From Spirochaetales bacterium (GTDB lineage: Bacteria; Spirochaetota; Spirochaetia; SZUA-6; DRHE01): a stretch of 7,852 nucleotides of DNA. The notes under the pieces are model-generated. The model searched no databases and was not told the origin of the DNA. It was given only the letters and a program-made list of their open reading frames with translations. The stretch covers positions 1-7,852 of the forward strand of contig JAGLQP010000077.1 in assembly GCA_023136785.1 (NCBI GenBank). Direction: 5' to 3'. The number at the start of each line of letters is the position of its first letter. The first letter of the stretch is position 1. Below, piece by piece: positions 1 through 6,103 of the stretch. The position numbers were made by a program, and so were the translations under genes.

Positions 1-723
1 TTCGAAAAGGACAACACCTCCCTGTTCGACAATATCATTCGAGGCACCTTCAATCTGCTCGAAGCGGCAAGAAACTTGAAAGGTTTCAAGCTTTTTGTCT
101 TTGCCAGCACAGACGCGGTGTACGCCACCGGGCCGATTCGATACGATTCGCCGATTACCGAAGTTACCAAAATACACCCGATGCCCGGCCGGTTCTATGC
201 CCTGGCCAAAGCCGTGGGGGAGAGTCTCTGCGAGAACTACGGGAAGACCTACGACCTGCCCTGGACGGTGATTCGGATCAACTGGGCCCTCGAGGACAGC
301 GAACTGCTAAGGATATTCAGATACGAGTTCTGGCAGGACGACCTGAGCCCCGAGGACAGGAAAAGGCTGGATCCGAAACTCGGCGGCGGCAAGGGATTGT
401 TCTGCCCTCTGTTCGCCGACGGGTCACCCGCCGTGGATCAGATCGCCGACCCCGATGACACATCCGAAGGGTTTGCTCTGGCCATAGACCACTTTGAGAA
501 AGCCAAGAACAACGTCTTCAACATCGCAGCACCGGAACCCTTTCGCTACCGGGACTTCATCGAGCGGGTAGCCACTATATTGGGACTGGAGTACGACAGT
601 GCCAGGATAGGCGGCTGCGAGCCCTACTCGATCAGCAGCGAAAAGGCTCGAAAGCTTCTCGGCTACAAACCTCAGCACACGATGTCCGCGATGATCGAGA
701 AAGCGCTGAAAGGCAACAATTGA
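1..723 (+). CDS. NAD(P)-dependent epimerase/dehydratase, extended SDR family (5' partial)
   Basis: The frame is open from the first base, so the gene begins upstream and 240 C-terminal residues are visible. The missing part should hold the Rossmann glycine motif. Visible extended-SDR signs, numbered from base 1, are the N-x-x-x-G-T-x-N-L-L-E-A-A helix (about residues 11-23), the strand ending FASTDAVY (34-41) with the active-site Ser/Thr, and the catalytic Y66-A-L-A-K70. The C-terminal part (FNIAAPEPFRYRDF, then SSEKARKLLGYKP) is typical of nucleotide-sugar epimerases, dehydratases and uronate-type dehydrogenases. These soluble enzymes oxidise a sugar hydroxyl or lactol with NAD(P). The stop lies 1 nt before the isomerase ATG, which suggests one transcript with translational coupling. 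Family assignment is firm; substrate, and epimerase versus dehydrogenase activity, cannot be decided. An internal TTG at 76 is not the true start because the SDR fold continues upstream of it. Confidence 0.88.
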   Translation, partial: FEKDNTSLFDNIIRGTFNLLEAARNLKGFKLFVFASTDAVYATGPIRYDSPITEVTKIHPMPGRFYALAKAVGESLCENYGKTYDLPWTVIRINWALEDSELLRIFRYEFWQDDLSPEDRKRLDPKLGGGKGLFCPLFADGSPAVDQIADPDDTSEGFALAIDHFEKAKNNVFNIAAPEPFRYRDFIERVATILGLEYDSARIGGCEPYSISSEKARKLLGYKPQHTMSAMIEKALKGNN

Positions 724-724
724 T

Positions 725-2278
725 ATGGAGTTAAACAACAAACCACCGTACGGCCGCGAGTCGGCCCCCAAGCTGGGTTTGGTGACCAACTCGATCAAGG
801 AGTTCAACGACGCGGGCAAGGAACACAGCGAGAAGAATATCCGTGCGCTCTTCGAGGCTCTCAAGCAAGAGGGAAGCATCAGCAAAGACTCCATCTACTA
901 TGGAAAACGCATCTTCGGCTATCACGAGGCCGGGGTTGTCGCGGAGGAGTTTGCCAAGGCAACGGTCGACGTGATTCTGATCTTCAACTCCGCTTTTCCC
1001 AACGGTTACGTATTCCCATTGATCGCCATGAATCCGTATTTGCAGAAGATCCCCATCATCACCGCCGCCGATGAAGAACCGAATCTATCGATCGGAAGCT
1101 ACGAATGGGCTACGAACAGTGTCTGCGGCAATGACATGAACAACTGCGTGGCCAAATATATCGGCAGGTATGCCCGCTTCCTCGACGGTTCGCCCCAGTC
1201 GGCGGAACTTCAGAAAGAGCTCAAGATCCTTCTCAACGCCTATCATACGGTCAAGTGTCTCCGTCACGACTACCTGGGCCGCTTCGGAGATGCCCCGGGA
1301 GGATTTCACTCGGCAACGGGGGATCAGCTGTTGTTTTTCAAGACCTTCGGGACCACGGTCAACACGGTGGACCTGCTCCGGGTACGAGAGGTCTACGACA
1401 GCATGGAAACCGAGGGCACCAGGGCTAAGCAAAATTTCAGCGAAGAAGACATCCTGAAAACCCGGGACGAGATGAGCCGGGGCCGGCTGAACCTGCTCAG
1501 TGATCAGAAGATGCTCTACCAGGGAGCGCGCCTGTACCATGCCCTCAGAGCAATCATCAAGGCTGAGGGATTCACCTCGGCTGCCTTCAAGTGCTGGCCC
1601 GAGATCATGGGGGGGAGTTTCAGCATGTCCCCGTGTCTCTCCATTTCCTGGGCCCTCTCCAAGGGGGATGTCACAGCATTCGCCTGTGAATCCGACTGGC
1701 CCGGGGCGGTGATCCAGAGCATGGGAACCCTCCTGTCCGGTAAGCCTGCCGCTTTCCTCGACTTCGTCAACTGGAGCCGTGGCAGCGACGTTCTTCAACT
1801 AGGCCACTGCGGCATCGGGATTCCCGGAACCATGGAACCGGAGGACCCAGCCTTGCTCAATCGAGCCAAAAAAGAGGGGCAACCTCCGGAAAAACTTAAA
1901 AGTCAGGTCTTGGCAGGCGAGGTGGCTGTGACCGATGCGGTGATCGAACACGGGGTAAGCCGGGAAGCAGGAACGAACCTCGGTCCCAGCGTGATCGGTC
2001 AGTTCCAATACGGCGTGAAGACCGGTATCGGTATGGTGCAAACTCCGGAGGGTGGGCTGAAGATGCTGGTCTTTACCGGCGAGAGTTCTCCGGATACGGC
2101 CAGAAAGATCCTGTACTCCGGATCCGACCTGCGCGTGAAAGACTACCAGAGGCTGTTTGAGTTGAAGAGGGAGCACGGATTCTCCCACCATCTGGCCGTG
2201 GCCATAGGGGATATCGCCCAGGAGCTCAAAGAGCTTTGCGCCTACTACGGAATTGAATACATATCCCCGGACAGGTAA
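725..2278 (+). CDS. L-fucose/L-arabinose isomerase family protein (aldose-ketose isomerase)
   Basis: This 517-aa protein belongs to the FucI/AraA structural family of cytosolic, usually Mn-dependent enzymes that interconvert aldoses and ketoses. Near the middle are KCWPEI (289-294), ACESDWPGA (320-328) and FLDF (344-347), followed by GHCGIG (360-365); a C-terminal FSHHLAVAIGD lies at 486-496. E322 and D346 are 24 residues apart, the same spacing as the E337/D361 metal ligands of E. coli FucI, and H488 or H489 is the likely third ligand. The length is a little below FucI (about 590 aa). ATG 725 is preceded by GAAAGG (708-713) inside the end of the SDR gene. The GatZ-like gene follows after 16 nt. 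The likely role is converting the imported or modified sugar to a ketose for the kinase. Substrate is unknown; activity on fucose, arabinose or another pentose or hexose cannot be separated here. Confidence 0.85.
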   Translation: MELNNKPPYGRESAPKLGLVTNSIKEFNDAGKEHSEKNIRALFEALKQEGSISKDSIYYGKRIFGYHEAGVVAEEFAKATVDVILIFNSAFPNGYVFPLIAMNPYLQKIPIITAADEEPNLSIGSYEWATNSVCGNDMNNCVAKYIGRYARFLDGSPQSAELQKELKILLNAYHTVKCLRHDYLGRFGDAPGGFHSATGDQLLFFKTFGTTVNTVDLLRVREVYDSMETEGTRAKQNFSEEDILKTRDEMSRGRLNLLSDQKMLYQGARLYHALRAIIKAEGFTSAAFKCWPEIMGGSFSMSPCLSISWALSKGDVTAFACESDWPGAVIQSMGTLLSGKPAAFLDFVNWSRGSDVLQLGHCGIGIPGTMEPEDPALLNRAKKEGQPPEKLKSQVLAGEVAVTDAVIEHGVSREAGTNLGPSVIGQFQYGVKTGIGMVQTPEGGLKMLVFTGESSPDTARKILYSGSDLRVKDYQRLFELKREHGFSHHLAVAIGDIAQELKELCAYYGIEYISPDR

Positions 2279-2294
2279 GATCGGCGGTACAAAC

Positions 2295-3575
2295 ATGACA
2301 GCATCCCTTTCCATGCCGGATTTTTTTATCTCTTTGACAGCACTCCAGAAAGAACATGGTCTTACATCGACCCTTCTCGGCATCGGACCGATGTCAAAAC
2401 GCATCGTTCGGGTTACGTTGCAGGTCGCCAACCGCAGGAACTTCCCGATCATGTTTATCGCCAGCAGAAACCAGGTGGATCTGAAGGGACTGGGCGGAGG
2501 GTATGTCTGCTCCTGGGATCAAATGTCTTTTGTAGAAACGATCAGGGAGTTGGCAGAACAAGTCCGGTTCGCAGGACTCTGCTATGTCTGCCGGGACCAC
2601 GGCGGCCCCTGGCAGAGAGACTCAGAACGCCGGGAGGGGCTTTCCCCGGAGGCGGCCATGGAGATAGCCAAGCGCTCCTACCTGGAGGACCTGCTGCGGG
2701 GTTTTGACCTTCTGCATATCGACCCGACCAAAGACCCCCACGCAGAAGGTGCCAATGAATTGGAGACCGTGATCGAGAGGACCGTGGCCCTGATCGAATA
2801 CGTCGAAAAGGAGCGTAGGAAACGGGGGCTCCCCGAGATCTCCTACGAAGTCGGTACCGAGGAGACCAGCGGCGGGTTGACCTCTCCGGAGGTGTACGAG
2901 TCGTTTATCAAGAGGCTGAATGCAATCCTTGCCCGGAAGGGTTTGCCCCTGCCGGCTTTCATCGTGGGACAAACCGGCACCTTGGTGCGGATGACCGAAA
3001 ACGTGGGTAGCTTTGATGCCGGTGCAGCGGAAGCACTCTCCCAAGTGGCGGCAAGGAATGATGCCGGATTGAAGGAGCACAATGCCGATTACCTCGATGA
3101 TTCCATCCTGCTTCAGCATCCGCTGCTCGGTATTACCGCCGCCAACGTGGCACCGGAGTTCGGGGTTGAGGAGACCGCCGCCTATCTCGAGCTGGGCTTG
3201 GTCGAGGAAGCGGAACAGCGTAGAGGCCGCATCGTCTCGGTATCCAATATCATCGAAATCATCTCGAAAAAAGCGGTATCCAGCCAGCGCTGGAGAAAGT
3301 GGATGGCAGGAAAGAGCCAAGATGCATCCGTCGAAGATGTGGAAGACAATGAGGAGCTGCGCATGCGGATTACCCGGATCTGCGGTCATTACGTGTTCGA
3401 TGATCCGGAGGTTCGGGACGCTCTGGAGCGGTTGACGCGAAACCTGGCTGCTCTGGGGATTGATGCGGAGGGCTACGTGGATGACAGGATCGACAAGTCA
3501 ATCGACCGCTACGCTACCTGTTTCAATCTTCAAGACCTGACATCGAAACTGCTCGAGCACAGCCAGCCGCAATAG
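2295..3575 (+). CDS. GatZ/KbaZ-like protein (tagatose-bisphosphate aldolase non-catalytic subunit family or ketose epimerase)
   Basis: From ATG 2295 the product is 426 aa, the usual GatZ/KbaZ length. Conserved family positions, in order, are NQV (59-61), DHGGP (101-105; DHLGP in KbaZ), LHIDPT (140-145), YEVGTE (184-189), the ALSQ...KEHNADY segment (247-266; EAHSTDY in KbaZ), and RNL (382-384) near the end. In enteric bacteria GatZ/KbaZ supports the class II aldolase GatY/KbaY. Some family members from other bacteria are reported to epimerise ketose phosphates at C4. No GatY/KbaY gene is visible here, so an independent epimerase role is plausible but inferred. An earlier in-frame TTG at 2253 would overlap the isomerase gene and add a 14-residue tail with no family resemblance. 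ATG 2295 lies 16 nt after the isomerase stop with a weak GGCGG (2283-2287) and is preferred. Very probably in one operon with the two genes before it. Confidence 0.82.
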   Translation: MTASLSMPDFFISLTALQKEHGLTSTLLGIGPMSKRIVRVTLQVANRRNFPIMFIASRNQVDLKGLGGGYVCSWDQMSFVETIRELAEQVRFAGLCYVCRDHGGPWQRDSERREGLSPEAAMEIAKRSYLEDLLRGFDLLHIDPTKDPHAEGANELETVIERTVALIEYVEKERRKRGLPEISYEVGTEETSGGLTSPEVYESFIKRLNAILARKGLPLPAFIVGQTGTLVRMTENVGSFDAGAAEALSQVAARNDAGLKEHNADYLDDSILLQHPLLGITAANVAPEFGVEETAAYLELGLVEEAEQRRGRIVSVSNIIEIISKKAVSSQRWRKWMAGKSQDASVEDVEDNEELRMRITRICGHYVFDDPEVRDALERLTRNLAALGIDAEGYVDDRIDKSIDRYATCFNLQDLTSKLLEHSQPQ

Positions 3576-3580
3576 ACCAA

Positions 3581-3601
3581 CAGGACTGCAGGACTGCAGG
3601 A
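3581..3601 (+). repeat. short tandem repeat, 8-bp unit CAGGACTG
   Basis: About 2.6 copies of an 8-bp unit sit 5 bases after the GatZ-like stop codon, at the start of the 98-nt gap. It could be slipped-strand sequence or simply chance. No hairpin followed by a T-run is present, so it is not a recognisable terminator. Confidence 0.6.
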
Positions 3602-3610
3602 TTCCATGGA

Positions 3611-3639
3611 TTGCCCTCGATGTAGCAGCTCTGGATTTT
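3611..3639 (+). promoter_or_regulatory. possible weak sigma-70 promoter in the 98-nt gap
   Basis: TTGCCC (3611-3616) and GATTTT (3634-3639) are separated by 17 bases and each matches the consensus at 4 of 6 positions. They lie upstream of the unknown 188-aa gene and could give it and the permease some independent expression. A small GGATT/AATCC inverted repeat (3633-3646) overlaps the putative -10. Matches this weak occur often by chance. Confidence 0.2.
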
Positions 3640-3673
3640 CTAATCCGATTCAGGGCATACTGAGGGCGAACTC

Positions 3674-4240
3674 ATGAGCTCCGATGAACCTCTCTACAGC
3701 GTAATCGAATTCATCCTCAACAAGGCTACATCAGTCCAGCTGGAAGTCATTGCCGAGGCCTTGAAACGCCGACAGAAACCGGGTAAAGAACTCGGGGGCA
3801 TCAGCCCCCGCGGCATGGCGGAGAATGTGGCCCAACAGGTAAACGAGCAGCTGGGGGGTGTGCTCGATATGCACACTATATCCCGCCAGATCGTCTCCGA
3901 TCTGATCCGCCGGAAGGAGCCCAATATCAGCGACGAAGAGTTGGAGGTGCTCCTCAAAAACTGGCTGCCCGGCTCAGGGGCGCCCGAACCCGAACCAACG
4001 GCGGAACCGGGGCAGGAAAAAATCCCTCCGGACTTATTGATCACCATGGTCAGCCAGTATGTATCGGCAAGGCGGGGCACCCTCTCCCCGCAGGAGCAAG
4101 GCGAGCTCCCCGAGAACTGGCAAAACCGATACTGGGAATCCTTCCCCGAGCAGCTTCGTGCCCAGATCCGAGCCCATCTGAGCGGTCAGCTCAGTGAGGT
4201 AGATTTTTGGGATTCCGTCATCTCCTCCCTTAACCAGTAG
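3674..4240 (+). CDS. hypothetical cytosolic protein, two helical modules with a Pro/Glu-rich linker
   Basis: I do not recognise this 188-aa protein. It has no signal peptide or membrane segment and is rich in charged and helical residues. An N-terminal part (1-99) ends in NWLPG; a Pro/Glu linker (about 100-119) follows; a C-terminal part (120-188) contains ENWQNRYWESFPEQL. Residues 73-97 and 125-149 align without gaps: both have a VS pair at the start, a Ser-x-x-E in the middle, and L-x-x-NW at the end, which suggests two copies of a small module. ATG 3674 is preceded by GAGGG (3662-3666) at 7 nt. It lies between the GatZ-like gene and the permease, 11 nt before the latter, so it is probably cotranscribed with the permease. 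An accessory or regulatory role in this pathway is possible, but nothing in the sequence names one. Confidence 0.75.
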   Translation: MSSDEPLYSVIEFILNKATSVQLEVIAEALKRRQKPGKELGGISPRGMAENVAQQVNEQLGGVLDMHTISRQIVSDLIRRKEPNISDEELEVLLKNWLPGSGAPEPEPTAEPGQEKIPPDLLITMVSQYVSARRGTLSPQEQGELPENWQNRYWESFPEQLRAQIRAHLSGQLSEVDFWDSVISSLNQ

Positions 4241-4251
4241 TTTCACAAGGT

Positions 4252-5532
4252 ATGGATCAGTACTTCCGACGGAACACCGTAGGCATATCCTCCGTCGAAT
4301 TCTTCTGGGGTTTGGGCTTTCCTGTCGTGATGGAATCCACCTTTCTCCAGCTCTTCCTCCGCAACCTGGGGGCGAGCAGCTTTCTCATCGGCCTGATTCC
4401 CACTATGTTGGCCGGAGGAATCGCTGTGTTTTCCCTACTCTCAGGCATCCTGACGGGACACCTGGAGCACAAGCGGCCGACGGTGATCGCGGTGCATATC
4501 GCCGGAGCTTTGCCCCTGCTCTCCTTCGGGATATTGCTGGCTGTATCCGGATTTACCCCTTCTATCCTCTTCGTGTTCTACTGCTGCTACGCTTTGTTCT
4601 CCGTGGGCATCGGTTTCATTCTCCCGGTGTGGCAAAACTACCTGGTCAAGATCTTCACCGAGCAGCGATCCATCTCGGCACTGGCTGTGATGTGGACGAC
4701 CCAGAGCATCGCGAAGATCCTGAGCAGCTACCTCATCCTCAGAATCGTAGAGAGATACTCCTTTTCAGCGGCCGGCTCCAGTATCATTTTCATCTCCGTC
4801 GGCGTCGTCTTTCTGGGAGGAAGCTTCCTCTTCCTCATCACCCATGAGGAATCCGGGCCGACCCCAAGAGCCGGGCCGCGGTGGAGCACCGCGTACAGAC
4901 GGTCCAGCATCATCCACGGTTTTCGATCGGTACTGCGGAACCGGAACTTCCTGCTCTTTCTCGGTACCGATCTCGAGTTCTTCGCCCTGATCGGAATCAT
5001 TTCTTTCTACGCCAACTACGCCACGGAGCACTGCGGCATCAGCCCGGCCATGGCCTCAGGCCTGTTCGTCACCTTCAACTACCTCGGCGGGATCACGGTG
5101 AATGTCCTGCTGGGCTGGTTCCAGTTGTTCACCCTGAAGGGCAAGTACTGGATTACCAAGACTCTGGCCTTATTGGCCGTACCCCTGATCTGCATCATCT
5201 GCAGGCCTTGGGCGTTTTTCCTGGCCAGCTATCTCTTCGGCGCTTCCCGCTCGACCCGGATGTTGGTGTACGCCCCGGCGGTGAAACGGCTCTCCGGAAT
5301 GGACGATGCCACCCACTATTTCGCCGTGGCGCCGTTGATCACTCTACCTTTGAGTGTCAGCATCCCCCTCATCAACGGGGCTGCCCTGGACCGTTTGGTC
5401 GATCTGGGGGGCTGGTCGTACAGGATCGTATTCCTGGCCATGGCGCTGCTGTCCGTGGCAAGCCTGGTCATCCTCTCCAGGATCGATTCCGCGGCTTTAC
5501 AACCCGGACCGCGGAAACAAGAACCTTCTTGA
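4252..5532 (+). CDS. MFS transporter, probable sugar permease
   Basis: The 426-aa product has the major facilitator pattern: six hydrophobic helices, a charged cytosolic loop (about 197-230, rich in Arg/Pro/Ser), six more helices and a short hydrophilic C-terminus. The TM2-TM3 loop GILTGHLEHKRPTVI (65-79) stands where the canonical motif A (G-x-L-a-D-R-x-G-R) is expected, but the Asp and the second Gly are replaced, so it is a diverged member. Only 11 nt separate it from the preceding stop, and the ATG has just an AAGG (4247-4250) one base upstream. That spacing is poor, so translation may depend on coupling to the upstream gene. No other start codon is available in this frame after the stop at 4231. 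Its neighbours suggest uptake of the sugar processed by the isomerase and kinase; proton symport would be usual for the family but is not shown by the sequence. Confidence 0.88.
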   Translation: MDQYFRRNTVGISSVEFFWGLGFPVVMESTFLQLFLRNLGASSFLIGLIPTMLAGGIAVFSLLSGILTGHLEHKRPTVIAVHIAGALPLLSFGILLAVSGFTPSILFVFYCCYALFSVGIGFILPVWQNYLVKIFTEQRSISALAVMWTTQSIAKILSSYLILRIVERYSFSAAGSSIIFISVGVVFLGGSFLFLITHEESGPTPRAGPRWSTAYRRSSIIHGFRSVLRNRNFLLFLGTDLEFFALIGIISFYANYATEHCGISPAMASGLFVTFNYLGGITVNVLLGWFQLFTLKGKYWITKTLALLAVPLICIICRPWAFFLASYLFGASRSTRMLVYAPAVKRLSGMDDATHYFAVAPLITLPLSVSIPLINGAALDRLVDLGGWSYRIVFLAMALLSVASLVILSRIDSAALQPGPRKQEPS

Positions 5533-5535
5533 CCC

Positions 5536-5555
5536 GCAGGGCCCCACAACCCTGC
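5536..5555. terminator. small inverted repeat just after the permease stop, weak terminator candidate
   Basis: GCAGGG (5536-5541) and CCCTGC (5550-5555) form a perfect 6-bp stem with an 8-nt loop, starting 4 bases after the permease stop. No T-run follows on either strand, so it does not qualify as an ordinary intrinsic terminator. Its position between convergent genes is the only other support. Confidence 0.25.
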
Positions 5556-5620
5556 TCTAGAATCATGTTTGCGATGGTGTTGCACAAACCAGGGAGCCCG
5601 TTGAAAGCCATGGATCTACT

Positions 5621-5692
5621 CCACAGCTCAGGCATCGGCTCGTCGAAATCTTTGGAGATATTGATGGGAAACCGGCGGAGAGGATATTTTTC
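5621..5692 (-). pseudogene. remnant C-terminal tail of the Phd/YefM-type antitoxin, beyond the in-frame stop
   Basis: Directly after the TAA of the antitoxin gene, the same reading frame continues for 24 codons. They encode EKYPLRRFP followed by a KDFDEPMPELW ending. A Pro-rich, acidic tail with an F-D-x-P-x-P-E-x-W-like end is common in Phd/YefM-type antitoxins, where it is the segment that folds onto the toxin. With the stop ignored, the whole would be 73 codons, the family's normal size. Past the Trp codon (5621-5623) the frame stays open but no longer resembles the family, and no stop occurs where the antitoxin should end. The gene therefore seems to carry one nonsense mutation and to have lost its true 3' end and toxin partner. 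Low-level readthrough or a sequencing error are alternatives. Confidence 0.72.
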
Positions 5693-5839
5693 TTACTCAG
5701 ATTCTGTATTTTCCAAGGGCACGATGTTTGCTATCGGTTTGCCGTACCGCAAAATAGTAATTGTCTCATGAGATTTACTTATCTTCTTCAGAATCTGAGG
5801 AAGAGAGTTTCGCACTTCAGAGATGCTCAAAGATCTCAT
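5693..5839 (-). CDS. type II toxin-antitoxin antitoxin, Phd/YefM family (truncated, DNA-binding domain only)
   Basis: This 48-aa minus-strand gene starts MRSLSISEVRNSLPQILKK and later carries ETITILRYGKPIANIVPLEN. That is the standard Phd/YefM N-terminal fold: S-x-x-E-x-R-x-x-L, an E-x-I-x-I spacer, then R-x-G-K-P-x-A-x-x-V. This part dimerises and binds the operator. A very good AGGGGAGG (5845-5852) sits 5 nt before the ATG, which decides the start. Translation ends at TAA 5693-5695, but the frame beyond it still encodes the toxin-binding tail (see the adjacent pseudogene). The product, if made, would keep DNA binding and lose toxin neutralisation. It lies between the convergent permease and kinase genes, on the kinase's strand. 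No toxin (PIN, Doc or YoeB/RelE type) is visible on either side, so it is orphaned. Confidence 0.8.
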   Translation of the reverse strand: MRSLSISEVRNSLPQILKKISKSHETITILRYGKPIANIVPLENTESE

Positions 5840-5859
5840 CTAGGCCTCCCCTGCCAATC

Positions 5860-5888
5860 ATCGTACTTGTACAAGAAGTTTAATACAA
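5860..5888 (-). promoter_or_regulatory. antitoxin promoter candidate with TGTACA palindromic operator
   Basis: On the minus strand TTGTAT (5888-5883) and TACGAT (5865-5860) are 17 nt apart, giving weak -35 and -10 boxes upstream of the antitoxin. The spacer contains the perfect 10-bp palindrome CTTGTACAAG (5866-5875). E. coli YefM-YoeB recognises palindromes with a TGTACA core, so this fits an autoregulatory operator. A second CTTGTA half-site lies upstream (minus 5889-5884). Transcription would begin near 5853, leaving a short leader containing the AGGGGAGG site. Confidence 0.5.
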
Positions 5889-5894
5889 GACGAT

Positions 5895-5922
5895 GGCAGC
5901 ATCAAGAACGGGGCAGCATCAA
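5895..5922. repeat. two 11-bp direct repeats upstream of the antitoxin promoter
   Basis: GGCAGCATCAA occurs at 5895-5905 and again at 5912-5922, a 17-bp period. On the minus strand this reads TTGATGCTGCC twice, just upstream of the putative -35 box. It might be a binding site for an activator or a relic of a duplication. Confidence 0.5.
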
Positions 5923-5938
5923 CATATCTACAACCGAC

Positions 5939-6103
5939 TCAGAGCCTCATCCATCCTGTTAGTTTGGTGTATTCCCTATTCGCGCGGGCAAACTCCAGGG
6001 TGATCAGATAGGCAAGAGAAGCCAGCTTCTCCGGCCGGAGTCTCCTTATGGTTTGATTGAGTACTTTTTCTCGGTGTTTTATCTTTTCCCCAATTGTTCT
6101 CGC
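5939..6103 (-). other. open frame lacking a start codon, possible eroded gene remnant
   Basis: After the kinase stop, one minus-strand frame stays open for 54 codons (6103 to 5942, stop TGA 5941-5939). It overlaps the last 25 bases of the kinase gene. It has no ATG, GTG or TTG in a usable upstream position. The peptide contains EKVLNQTIRRLRPEKLASLAY, an amphipathic helical pattern loosely like the E-K-x-L-x-x-I-x-x-L-P-x-E-K-L opening of DUF2281-type antitoxins. This is a weak resemblance, not an identification. The rest of 5876-6078 holds the direct repeats, a GAGAAG/CTTCTC hairpin (6016-6031) and the palindrome CTCCGGCCGGAG (6029-6040); I see no other gene there. Confidence 0.2.

Noticed and set aside
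2253..2294. TTG start for the GatZ-like gene
   Set aside because: It would overlap the isomerase gene and add residues without family similarity; ATG 2295 gives the usual length.
1085..3389. Long minus-strand open frames (1085-1798, 1799-2452, 2622-3389) opposite the isomerase and GatZ-like genes
   Set aside because: They are antisense to genes with clear family motifs, have no recognisable domains or ribosome sites, and are expected from GC-rich third codon positions.
5529..5563. Promoter-like TTGACC and TAGAAT after the permease
   Set aside because: The spacing is 23 nt, too long for a sigma-70 promoter, and no plus-strand gene follows.
4881..5771. 296-codon plus-strand frame overlapping the permease and running into the junction
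   Set aside because: It is out of frame with the convincing MFS protein, its peptide is Arg/Pro/His-rich low-quality sequence, and its end is antisense to the antitoxin gene.
6029..6040. Palindrome CTCCGGCCGGAG as a terminator for the kinase gene
   Set aside because: It has no loop and no T-run after it, so it is not a convincing terminator.
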